Below, piece by piece: positions 46,696 through 54,521 of a stretch of 64,000 bases of DNA. The position numbers were made by a program, and so were the translations under genes. The notes under the pieces were generated by a model, which worked only from the letters and a program-made list of their open reading frames with translations, was not told the DNA's origin and ran no database searches. This DNA comes from JAGPUQ01 sp036677085 (GTDB taxonomy: Bacteria; Pseudomonadota; Gammaproteobacteria; Pseudomonadales; Porticoccaceae). Within the stretch, counting starts at the first letter, position 1. The number at the start of each line of letters is the position of its first letter. The stretch lies in contig JAKFFI010000004.1 in NCBI GenBank assembly GCA_036677085.1, positions 124,001 to 188,000 of the forward strand, read 5' to 3'.

Positions 46696-47445
46696 ATGCA
46701 ACGCGGATATGCACTCGTCACCGGCGCCATCGGCGGCCTCGGCACCGCCATCACCAAACGCCTCATCGCCGCTGGCATCCCGGTGATCGGTACGGATCGG
46801 CGCGGCACCGATCTGGAAGCCTGGCTACCCGACGCCCTCGACGAAACCGAGCGGCGCCAATTCAGTTTCGTTCCCCTCGACGTCACCAAGGAGGAACATG
46901 TCGACCAGCTGGCGGCGCAGTTGCGCGCGGAGAACAAGCCCATCGCCTATCTGATCAACAACGCCGGCATCCAGGGCAACGCCAAGCCCTGGGATTTGAG
47001 CAGCAAGGACTGGCATCGGGTCATCGCCGTCAATCTGCACGGCACCTTCCATATGACGCGGGCGTTTTCCAAGGACATGGTGGAGCGCGGTTTTGGCCGC
47101 GTCGTCAATTTCGCATCCATGTACGCCTACCATCCGGGCGAAGGCCAGTCGCCCTACGCCGCCGCCAAAGCCGGCATCACCGGCTATACCCGCTCGGTGG
47201 CGCTCGACCTGGCAAAGTACGGCGTGACCGTGAACACCATCGCGCCGGGCATGATCTGGCACGAACGCCTGCGCGGCGTGCTGCCGAACCAGGTGTTCGA
47301 GGACATGATCGGCCGCGTGCCCGCCGGACGCGCGGGCCGCCCGGACGAGATTGCCGGCGCCGTGGGGTTTTTCTGCTCCGAGGAATCCTCCTACGTCACC
47401 GGACAGACCCTGCATGTGAACGGCGGGCTGTACCTTCCTGGGTAA
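46696..47445 (+). CDS. Short-chain dehydrogenase/reductase
   Basis: A 249-residue classical SDR. TGAIGGLG is the cofactor motif, GTDRRG follows the second strand, NNAGIQG the fourth, and the catalytic Ser and Tyr-Lys are in NFASMYAYH and YAAAKAGITG. The ATG at 46696 has GGAGG at 46684-46688. Only 170 bases separate its start from the divergent SDR. The stop codon lies inside a 15-bp tandem repeat. Confidence 0.9.
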   Translation: MQRGYALVTGAIGGLGTAITKRLIAAGIPVIGTDRRGTDLEAWLPDALDETERRQFSFVPLDVTKEEHVDQLAAQLRAENKPIAYLINNAGIQGNAKPWDLSSKDWHRVIAVNLHGTFHMTRAFSKDMVERGFGRVVNFASMYAYHPGEGQSPYAAAKAGITGYTRSVALDLAKYGVTVNTIAPGMIWHERLRGVLPNQVFEDMIGRVPAGRAGRPDEIAGAVGFFCSEESSYVTGQTLHVNGGLYLPG

Positions 47446-47485
47446 AAGCTTCCGGGGTAAAAGCTTCCGGGGTAAAAGCTGCCGG
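47441..47485 (+). repeat. 15-bp tandem repeat carrying in-frame stop codons
   Basis: Three direct copies of GGTAAAAGCTTCCGG (third copy GGTAAAAGCTGCCGG), followed by a partial fourth (GATAAAA). The first copy contains the stop codon of the SDR gene. As 15 is a multiple of three, each copy repeats an in-frame TAA, so the gene ends in a series of stops five codons apart. Confidence 0.9.
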
Positions 47486-47498
47486 GATAAAACGAAAA

Positions 47499-47528
47499 CG
47501 CCCCATCCCTGCTCACAGGGATGGGGCG
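47499..47528 (-). terminator. Strong terminator of the prp operon
   Basis: CGCCCCATCCCTG (47499-47511) and CAGGGATGGGGCG (47516-47528) form a perfect 13-bp stem with a CTCA loop. On the minus strand it is followed by TTTTCGTTTT, which makes it a good rho-independent terminator 27 bases after prpF. It can also stop the converging SDR transcript, though without a T-run on that side. Confidence 0.9.
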
Positions 47529-47555
47529 CAGCGCGAACAAAAACGTTATCCGCGC

Positions 47556-48761
47556 CTAAAACGCATCCCCCGGCACCCGCACCCAACCTTCCATCAGCAC
47601 CCGGGCGCTGCGGCTCATGATGGCCTTGGTCACTGTCCACTCGCCGTTCACTAGTTTTGCCTCGGCGCCGACCCGCAGGGTGCCGGACGGGTGCCCGAAG
47701 CGCACCGCGGTGCGCTCCCCGCCACCGGCCGCAAGGTTGACCAGCGTGCCGGGAACCGCGGCGGCGGTGCCGATGGCCACGGCGGCGGTGCCCATCATGG
47801 CGTGGTGCAGCTTGCCCATCGACATGGCGCGCACCAGCAGATCCACATCGGTCGCCCTGACTGACTTGCCGCTGGACGCCGCATAGTCGGCCGGCTTCGC
47901 GACGAAGGCGATCTTGGGCGTGTGCTGGCGTTTGGCGGCCTCGTCGATGTTCCGGATCAGCCCCATGCGCAGCGCGCCGTGGGCACGAATGGTTTCGAAC
48001 TTCGCCAGTGCCTGGGCATCGCCGTTGATGGCATCCTGCAACTCGGTGCCGGTGTAGCCGATGGCATCCGCGTTCACGAAAATCGTCGGGATACCGGCAT
48101 TGATCATGGTCGCCTTCAGGGTGCCGATGCCCGGCACTTCGAGATCGTCCACCAGCTTGCCGGTGGGAAACATCGATCCACCGGCGCCCTCCTCGTCTGC
48201 CGCCGGGTCCATGAATTCGAGTTGCACTTCAGCCGCCGGGAAGGTCACGCCGTCGAGCTCGAAGTCGCCGGTTTCCTGCACGGCGCCATTGGTCATCGGT
48301 ACATGGGCGATGATGGTCTTGGCGATATTGGCCTGCCAGATACGCAGGGTGCAGATGCCATCTTGCGGAATACGGCTGGCATCCACCAGGCCGTTAGTGA
48401 TTGCAAACGGGCCGACTGCCGCCGAGAGATTGCCGCAGTTGCCACTCCAATCCACGAAAGCGGTGTCGATGGACACCTGTCCGAACAGGTAATCGACATC
48501 GTGATCGGGCTTGCTGCTCTTCGCGAGGATCACCGCCTTGCTGGTGCTCGAGGTCGCGCCGCCCATGCCGTCGATCTGCTTGCCATAGGGGTCGGGGCTG
48601 CCGATCACGCGCAGCAAGAGTTTGTCGCGGGCTTCCCCCGGCACCTGACAGCGCTCGGGCAGGTCTTGCAGGCGGAAAAAAACCCCCTTGCTGGTGCCGC
48701 CGCGCATGTAGGTGGCGGGAATCTTGATCTGGGGGCTTTTGATTTCAGAAAGTTGCGTCAT
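47556..48761 (-). CDS. prpF: 2-methylaconitate isomerase PrpF
   Basis: A 401-residue proline-racemase-fold enzyme that isomerises the 2-methylaconitate made by AcnD so that aconitase can use it. Recognisable by PATYMRGGTSKGVFF near the start, the GMGGATSSTSKAVI segment and WSGNCGNLSAAVGPFA, which includes a conserved active-site cysteine. PrpF is found with AcnD in place of PrpD. It follows acnD after 94 bases that hold REP-like palindromes. Confidence 0.95.
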   Translation of the reverse strand: MTQLSEIKSPQIKIPATYMRGGTSKGVFFRLQDLPERCQVPGEARDKLLLRVIGSPDPYGKQIDGMGGATSSTSKAVILAKSSKPDHDVDYLFGQVSIDTAFVDWSGNCGNLSAAVGPFAITNGLVDASRIPQDGICTLRIWQANIAKTIIAHVPMTNGAVQETGDFELDGVTFPAAEVQLEFMDPAADEEGAGGSMFPTGKLVDDLEVPGIGTLKATMINAGIPTIFVNADAIGYTGTELQDAINGDAQALAKFETIRAHGALRMGLIRNIDEAAKRQHTPKIAFVAKPADYAASSGKSVRATDVDLLVRAMSMGKLHHAMMGTAAVAIGTAAAVPGTLVNLAAGGGERTAVRFGHPSGTLRVGAEAKLVNGEWTVTKAIMSRSARVLMEGWVRVPGDAF

Positions 48762-48794
48762 GGGAGTCTCGTTCCGATGGTGGAGCCATCAACT

Positions 48795-48846
48795 CCCCTC
48801 TCCCGCGAGGGGAGAGGGGCTAAACCAGTGCCCTCTCCCGTGAGGG
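48795..48846. repeat. REP-like palindromes between acnD and prpF
   Basis: CCCCTCTCCC (48795-48804) pairs with GGGAGAGGGG (48810-48819), a 10-bp stem with a 5-base loop. A related second copy, CCCTCTCCCGTGAGGG at 48831-48846, forms a smaller stem. Palindromes of this composition are widespread as dispersed repeats in proteobacterial genomes. In an operon they can protect upstream mRNA or reduce downstream expression. Confidence 0.75.
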
Positions 48847-48855
48847 CAAAGGGGC

Positions 48856-51462
48856 CTAGGCGGCGTTGCTCGACGCCAGAAAATCCTGCGCAAACCGCTG
48901 CAACACGCCGCCGGCTTCGTAGATGGACACCTCTTCCGCCGTATCGAGACGGCAGGTCATCGGCACGTCGACGCGCTCGCCATTTTTGCGGTGGATCACG
49001 AGGATGAGGTCCGCGCGCGGCTTGCGCTCACCGATCACGTCGAAGGTTTCGGTGCCGTCGATGTTCAGGGTCTTGCGATTCACGCCCGGCTTGAATTCCA
49101 GCGGCAGCACGCCCATGCCGATCAGGTTGGTGCGGTGGATGCGCTCGAAGCCCTCGGCCGCGATCGCTTCCACGCCCGCCAGACGCACGCCCTTCGCGGC
49201 CCAGTCGCGCGAGCTGCCCTGACCGTAATCGGCGCCGGCGATGATGATCAGCGGTTGCTTGCGCTTCATGTAGGTCTCGATGGCCTCCCACATGCGCACC
49301 ACCACGCCCTCGGGCTCGATGCGCGCCAGCGAACCCCGCTTGACCACGCCGTCGACCACCGCCATCTCGTTGACCAGTTGCGGGTTGGCGAAGGTGGCGC
49401 GCTGGGCGGTGAGGTGATCGCCGCGGTGGGTCGCGTAGGAGTTGAAGTCCTCCTCCGGCAGGCCCATTTTGGCGAGATATTCCCCGGCCGCACTGTCGGG
49501 CATGATCGCGTTCGACGGCGACAGGTGGTCGGTGGTGATGTTGTCCGGCAGCACCGCCAGCGGTCGCATGCCCTTGAGCGTGCGTTCGCCGCCCAACGCG
49601 CCTTCCCCCTCCTTGTCCCAATAGGGCGGGCGGCGGATGTAGGTGCTCCGCGGCCGCCAGTCGTACAGCGGGCTGATCCGCGCGGTCGCCGCGTCCTTGT
49701 GCTCGAACATCGGGATATAGACCTGGCGGAACTGCTCCGGCTTCACGCTGGCCTTGACGATGGCGTCGATCTCTTCATCCGACGGCCAGAGGTCCTTGAG
49801 CAGGATCGGCTTGCCGTTCTTGTCAGTGCCGAACGAATCCTTCTCGATGTCGAAGCGGATAGTGCCGGCGATGGCGTAGGCCACCACCAGCGGCGGCGAG
49901 GCCAGGAACGCCTGCTTGGCGTAGGGATGGATGCGGCCGTCGAAGTTGCGGTTGCCGGACAACACGGCGGTGGCGTAGAGGTCGCGGTCAATGATTTCCT
50001 GCTGAATCTTGGGATCGAGCGCGCCGGACATACCGTTGCAGGTGGTGCAGGCAAAGCCCACGATGCCGAAGCCGAGTTTTTCCAGTTCGGACGTGAGACC
50101 TGCTGCGTCGAGGTAGAGCGCGACGGTCTTGGAGCCCGGCGCCAGCGAGGTTTTGACCCAGGGCTTGCGGGTCAGGCCCAGCCGGTTGGCGTTGCGCGCC
50201 AGCAGACCGGCGGCGATGACGTTGCGCGGATTGCTGGTATTGGTGCAGCTGGTAATGGCGGCGATGATGACGGCACCGTCCGGCATCTTGCCCGGCTCGT
50301 TTTCCACGATGCCGCTGATGCCCTTGGCGGCGAGATCGCTGGTCGACACCCGGGCGTGCGGGTTGGACGGGCCGGCCAGGGTGCGCACCACGCTCGACAG
50401 GTCGAACTTCAGCACGCGCTCGTACTCGGCGGTCTTCAGGCTGTCGGACCAGAGGCCGGCTGCCTTGGCGTAGATCTCCACCAGTTTCACCTGCGCGTCT
50501 TCACGGCCGGTGAGCGTCAGGTAGTCGAGGGTCTGCTGGTCAATGGAAAACATCGCCGCCGTGGCGCCGTACTCGGGCGCCATGTTGGAGATGGTCGCGC
50601 GGTCGCCGAGCGTCAGTGCGCTGGCGCCTTCGCCGTAAAATTCCAGATAGGCCGACACCACCTTCGATTGGCGCAGGAATTCGGTCAGCGCCAGCACCAC
50701 GTCGGTGGCGGTGATGCCCGGATGCGGCCTGCCGCTCAGCTCGACGCCGACGATCTCCGGCAAGCGCATCCAGGAGGCGCGGCCGAGCATCACGTTCTCG
50801 GCTTCGAGGCCGCCGACACCGATGGCGATCACGCCCAGGGCATCGACGTGGGGCGTGTGACTGTCGGTGCCCACCAGCGTATCGGGGAAGGCCACGCCGT
50901 CCTGCACGTAGATCACCGGCGACATCTTCTCCAGATTGATCTGGTGCATGATCCCGTTGCCCGGCGGAATCACCTCGACGTTCTCGAACGCCTGCTTGGT
51001 CCAGTTGATGAAGTGGAAGCGGTCCTCGTTGCGGCGATCCTCGATGACGCGGTTCTTGGTGAAGGCGTCCGGATCGAAACCACCGCACTCGACCGCCAGC
51101 GAATGGTCGACGATCAGCTGCACCGGCACCACCGGGTTGACCTTGGCCGGATCGCCGCCCATGTCGGCGATCGCATCGCGCAGCCCCGCCAGATCGACCA
51201 GCGCGGTCTGGCCGAGGATGTCGTGGCACACCACGCGCGCCGGGAACCAGGGAAAATCCAGATCGCGCCGGCGCTCGATGAGCTGCTTCAGGGCATCGGT
51301 CAAAAGCGCCGGGTCGCAGCGGCGCACCAGGTTCTCGGCGTGCACGCGCGAGGTGTAGGGCAGCTTGGCATAGGCGCCCGGCTGGATCGCATCGACCGCT
51401 GCGCGGGCGTCGAAGTAGTCCAGATCGGTTCCGGGCAGAGGTTTGCGGTAGGCTGTGTTCAT
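48856..51462 (-). CDS. acnD: 2-methylcitrate dehydratase, Fe-S dependent (AcnD)
   Basis: An 868-residue aconitase-type enzyme that dehydrates 2-methylcitrate in propionate catabolism. The [4Fe-4S] ligands appear in ITSCTNTSNP and FACTTCNGMSG. The sequence GADYGQGSSRDWAAKG is the aconitase swivel-domain signature. ATG 51462 (MNTAYRKPLPGTDLDYFD) is the family start; an in-frame GTG at 51546 would add 28 unrelated residues. It works with PrpF and replaces PrpD, which is absent. Confidence 0.95.
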   Translation of the reverse strand: MNTAYRKPLPGTDLDYFDARAAVDAIQPGAYAKLPYTSRVHAENLVRRCDPALLTDALKQLIERRRDLDFPWFPARVVCHDILGQTALVDLAGLRDAIADMGGDPAKVNPVVPVQLIVDHSLAVECGGFDPDAFTKNRVIEDRRNEDRFHFINWTKQAFENVEVIPPGNGIMHQINLEKMSPVIYVQDGVAFPDTLVGTDSHTPHVDALGVIAIGVGGLEAENVMLGRASWMRLPEIVGVELSGRPHPGITATDVVLALTEFLRQSKVVSAYLEFYGEGASALTLGDRATISNMAPEYGATAAMFSIDQQTLDYLTLTGREDAQVKLVEIYAKAAGLWSDSLKTAEYERVLKFDLSSVVRTLAGPSNPHARVSTSDLAAKGISGIVENEPGKMPDGAVIIAAITSCTNTSNPRNVIAAGLLARNANRLGLTRKPWVKTSLAPGSKTVALYLDAAGLTSELEKLGFGIVGFACTTCNGMSGALDPKIQQEIIDRDLYATAVLSGNRNFDGRIHPYAKQAFLASPPLVVAYAIAGTIRFDIEKDSFGTDKNGKPILLKDLWPSDEEIDAIVKASVKPEQFRQVYIPMFEHKDAATARISPLYDWRPRSTYIRRPPYWDKEGEGALGGERTLKGMRPLAVLPDNITTDHLSPSNAIMPDSAAGEYLAKMGLPEEDFNSYATHRGDHLTAQRATFANPQLVNEMAVVDGVVKRGSLARIEPEGVVVRMWEAIETYMKRKQPLIIIAGADYGQGSSRDWAAKGVRLAGVEAIAAEGFERIHRTNLIGMGVLPLEFKPGVNRKTLNIDGTETFDVIGERKPRADLILVIHRKNGERVDVPMTCRLDTAEEVSIYEAGGVLQRFAQDFLASSNAA

Positions 51463-51567
51463 GGCGTAGGGAATTGTCCGGTAGGGTTCAGGGCAAGCAC
51501 CGTCGGTCTCAAAATGTGCTCCGTTCGAAACTACGGCTCGTAACACCTAGGATTGCGATCCGTTGGC

Positions 51568-51607
51568 AAAAATCCCGGCCGCGCCGGCGGGAATCGGGGC
51601 GGCCGGG
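51568..51607 (-). terminator. Candidate terminator or attenuator between prpC and acnD
   Basis: On the minus strand GCGGCCGGG-type arms, CCCGGCCGC (51607-51599) and GCGGCCGGG (51582-51574), form a 9-bp stem with a 16-base loop, followed by ATTTTT (51573-51568). It lies just after the prpC stop and about 100 bases before acnD, so it could end part of the prpBC transcripts. Confidence 0.7.
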
Positions 51608-51615
51608 TCGGAATA

Positions 51616-52746
51616 TCAGCCACGCTGATCGATGGGCACGACCTTGCGCGGGTCTTCGCCGATGTATTCGGCGCTCGGACGAATGATGCGGTTGTCGGCG
51701 CGCTGTTCCATGACGTGGGCCGCCCAGCCCGTGAGCCGCGACATCACGAAAATGGGCGTGAACAGTTTGGTGGGAATGCCCATGAAGTGATAGGCGGACG
51801 CATGAAAGAAATCCGCATTGCAGAACAGTTTCTTCTCGCGCCACATCACTTCTTCACAACGCACCGAGACCGGGTACAGCACGGTATCGCCCACATCCGC
51901 ACTCAGCTTCTCGGCCCACTGCTTGATGATGGCGTTGCGCGGATCGGATTCGGCGTAGATGGCATGGCCGAAGCCCATGATCTTGTCCTTGCGCGCCAGC
52001 ATGCCCAGCATCTCCTGCTCGGCATGATCGGGGCTGGTGAACTTCTCGATCATTTCCATGGCCGCTTCGTTGGCGCCGCCGTGGAGCGGGCCGCGCAGAC
52101 TGCCGATCGCGCCGGTCACGCAGGAGTGCATATCGGACAAGGTGGACGCACAGACGCGGGCGGTGAAGGTGGAGGCATTGAACTCGTGCTCGGCGTACAG
52201 GATGAGCGACACGTTCATCACCCGCTCATGCAGCGCATTGGGTTTGCCGCCGCGCAGCATGTGCAGGAAGTGGGCGCCGACGGAATCGTCATCGGTCTCG
52301 GTATCGATGCGCAGGTTATCGTGGCTGAAGCGGTACCAATAGCAGATGATCGACGGAAACACCGCCAGCATGCGGTCGGTGACGTCCTGCTGCTGGGAGA
52401 AGTCCGCCTCGGGCTCGATATTGCCCAGGAAGGAGCAGCCGGTGCGCAGCACGTCCATGGGGTGAGCGGTGGCGGGAATACGCTCCAGAACCTCTTTCAG
52501 AGCTTTTGGAATTCCGCGTAACCCTTTGAGTTTACTCTTGTAGGTTGCCAGTTCCGCGCCATTGGGCAGATGACCCTTGAGGATCAGGTACGCCACTTCC
52601 TCGAACTGGCAGTGCTCCGCCAGATCCTTGATATCGTAGCCTCGGTAGGTCAATCCGGAGCCGGTCTTGCCGACGGTAGACAGCGCGGTCTTGCCCGCGA
52701 TCTGGCCGCGCAGGCCGGCGCCCTCAAGCTTCTTCGCCATTGCCAT
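51616..52746 (-). CDS. prpC: 2-methylcitrate synthase
   Basis: Condenses propionyl-CoA with oxaloacetate to 2-methylcitrate. The 376-residue citrate-synthase-fold protein has the active-site histidines in SLRGPLHGGANEAAM and GFGHAIYAESDPRN (the signature) and the Asp near the C-terminus. SKVAYLILKG-like and TVGKTGSGLTYRGYDIKDLA segments separate it from GltA. It is 44 bases after prpB and followed by a likely terminator. Confidence 0.93.
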   Translation of the reverse strand: MAMAKKLEGAGLRGQIAGKTALSTVGKTGSGLTYRGYDIKDLAEHCQFEEVAYLILKGHLPNGAELATYKSKLKGLRGIPKALKEVLERIPATAHPMDVLRTGCSFLGNIEPEADFSQQQDVTDRMLAVFPSIICYWYRFSHDNLRIDTETDDDSVGAHFLHMLRGGKPNALHERVMNVSLILYAEHEFNASTFTARVCASTLSDMHSCVTGAIGSLRGPLHGGANEAAMEMIEKFTSPDHAEQEMLGMLARKDKIMGFGHAIYAESDPRNAIIKQWAEKLSADVGDTVLYPVSVRCEEVMWREKKLFCNADFFHASAYHFMGIPTKLFTPIFVMSRLTGWAAHVMEQRADNRIIRPSAEYIGEDPRKVVPIDQRG

Positions 52747-52790
52747 TGCTGATATCCCCTCTGGTACTGATGTGGGCGGTCTCGCGCCCG

Positions 52791-53681
52791 TTACTGATTT
52801 TTACCCTGAGAAAACAGGGAATCGAGTTTCTCTTCGTAGGCGTGGTAATCAAGATAATCATAGAGTTCCATGCGTGTCTGCATAAGTTCCACTACATCTT
52901 TCTGATCGCCGCGTTCGAGGATGTTGCGATACACCGTCTCTGCCGCGCGATTCATGGCGCGAAAGGCCGACAGCGGATACAGCACCAGATCGACACCCCA
53001 GGCGCCCAGTTCGGCGCGATTGTAGAGCGGCGTCTTGCCGAATTCGGTGATGTTCGCGAGCAAGGGTACGTCGATGGCGGTGGCAAACGCCCGGTAGTGC
53101 GCTTCTTCGGTGATGGCCTCGGCGAAGATGCCGTCGGCGCCGGCCGCCACGCAGGCCTGCGCCCGCTCGATGGCGCGCTCCAGACCTTCCTGGGCAAAGG
53201 CGTCGGTGCGGGCCATGATGAAGAAATCCGCATCGGTGCGGGCATCCACCGCTGCCTTCACGCGATCCACCATCTCCTCCGGAGACACGATTTCCTTGTT
53301 CGGGCGATGGCCGCAGCGCTTTTGCGCCACCTGGTCCTCGAGATGCACCGCTGCCGCGCCGGCACGAATCATCTCCCGAATGGTGCGGGCAATATTGAAC
53401 GCGCCACCCCAGCCGGTGTCGATATCCACCAGCAACGGCAGCGCGCTGGCCGCCGTGATACGGCGGACATCCTCGGTCACGTCGTTGAGGGAGGTCATGC
53501 CCAGATCGGGCAGCCCGTAGGACGCATTGGCGACCCCCGCGCCCGACAGGTAAATGGCGTGGTGGCCGATCTGTTCGGCCATCATCGCGGTATAGGCATT
53601 GATGGTACCCACCACGGGGAGCGGGCGGTGTTGGGCAATGGCGCGGCGAAAGCGCGCGCCGGGAGAAACCGTCTGAGTCAT
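52791..53681 (-). CDS. prpB: 2-methylisocitrate lyase
   Basis: Cleaves 2-methylisocitrate into pyruvate and succinate, the last step of the methylcitrate cycle. The 296-residue PEP mutase/isocitrate-lyase-fold protein has the catalytic signature KRCGH and metal-site segment VDIDTGWGG. ATG 53681 (MTQTVSPGARFRRAI) is the family start. It is the first gene of prpB-prpC-acnD-prpF. No prpR-type regulator gene flanks it. Confidence 0.95.
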   Translation of the reverse strand: MTQTVSPGARFRRAIAQHRPLPVVGTINAYTAMMAEQIGHHAIYLSGAGVANASYGLPDLGMTSLNDVTEDVRRITAASALPLLVDIDTGWGGAFNIARTIREMIRAGAAAVHLEDQVAQKRCGHRPNKEIVSPEEMVDRVKAAVDARTDADFFIMARTDAFAQEGLERAIERAQACVAAGADGIFAEAITEEAHYRAFATAIDVPLLANITEFGKTPLYNRAELGAWGVDLVLYPLSAFRAMNRAAETVYRNILERGDQKDVVELMQTRMELYDYLDYHAYEEKLDSLFSQGKNQ

Positions 53682-53891
53682 GGTTGGTCGCCTTGTCACC
53701 TCGGCGGCGCCGGCCCTGACAAGCCCGCCCCGCTGAGTCTGCTCTGCTGATACACCTGGCACCGCTGGCCAGCCAATGGTGTCACGCCCACTGTAGCGCC
53801 CGCGGACAGATTGCCGCTGGGCGCGCGTTGCCGTTCGGGGCGCGCAATTTTGCCACTAAAGTGACCGCCGTGCGACCGACTGGTCTGCGCA

Positions 53892-53919
53892 TTGAATTCT
53901 CGTCCGCGCGCCCCAACAT
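53892..53919 (+). promoter_or_regulatory. Candidate sigma-32 (heat-shock) promoter of hslVU
   Basis: TTGAA (53892-53896) and CCCCAACAT (53911-53919) are 14 bases apart, close to the RpoH pattern CTTGAA, 13-15 bases, CCCCATnT. Transcription would begin near 53926, just before the ribosome-binding site. hslVU is a heat-shock operon in other proteobacteria. The remaining gap to prpB (53682-53891) holds no gene. Confidence 0.75.
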
Positions 53920-53945
53920 CGGTCCGATCCACGAGGAGATATCCA

Positions 53946-54512
53946 TTGGAACAATATCGCGGCACCACCATCCTGTCCGTGCGGCGCAACGGCGTGGTCG
54001 CCATCGGCGGCGACGGCCAGGTCACCCTCGGCAACACCGTCATGAAAGGCAATGCCCGCAAGGTACGCCGCCTCCACAACGGCAAGGTTATCGCGGGCTT
54101 TGCCGGCGGCACCGCCGACGCCTTCACCCTCTTCGAACGCTTTGAGGCCAAATTGCAGGAACACCGGGGCAACCTGGTGCGCGCCGCCGTGGAACTGGCC
54201 CGCGACTGGCGCACCGACCGCATGCTGCGGCGCCTCGAAGCCCTGCTCGCGGTGGCCGACCGCGAGGCCTCGCTGATCATCACCGGCAACGGCGACGTCA
54301 TCGAGCCGGAAGACAACCTGATCGCTATCGGTTCGGGCGGTCCCTTTGCCCAGGCAGCAGCGCGAGCGCTGCTGGACAACACCGAACTGGGCGCCCGCGA
54401 CATCGTCGAGCGCGGGCTGCAGATCGCTGCCGACATCTGCATCTACACCAATCACAATCGCACCATCGAGACGCTGGACGCCGACGCAGCTCCCAGCTCT
54501 CCCCAGCCGTGA
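53946..54512 (+). CDS. hslV: ATP-dependent protease proteolytic subunit HslV
   Basis: Threonine protease of the HslUV (ClpYQ) complex in the cytoplasm. The 188-residue product starts at TTG 53946, with GAGGAG at 53933-53938. It begins with a six-residue leader (MEQYRG) before TTILSVRRNG, so Thr7 becomes the catalytic N-terminal threonine after removal of a propeptide, where E. coli loses only Met. AGFAGGTADAFTLFERFE and IGSGGPFAQAAARALL are conserved. hslU follows after nine bases. Confidence 0.95.
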   Translation: MEQYRGTTILSVRRNGVVAIGGDGQVTLGNTVMKGNARKVRRLHNGKVIAGFAGGTADAFTLFERFEAKLQEHRGNLVRAAVELARDWRTDRMLRRLEALLAVADREASLIITGNGDVIEPEDNLIAIGSGGPFAQAAARALLDNTELGARDIVERGLQIAADICIYTNHNRTIETLDADAAPSSPQP

Positions 54513-54521
54513 GAACCCTCC

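Noticed and set aside
47441..47485. CRISPR-like array
   Set aside because: Units are contiguous 15-bp tandem copies with no spacers and no cas genes nearby.
48991..51543. Long open frame antisense to acnD
   Set aside because: Same reason: a compositional shadow of a complete, well-conserved enzyme.
53682..53945. Sigma-54 promoter for prpB
   Set aside because: TGGCAAAATTGC has GG and GC elements but the spacing is too short for the -24/-12 pattern. A short dyad GCCACTAAAGTGACC at 53850-53864 is too weak to call.
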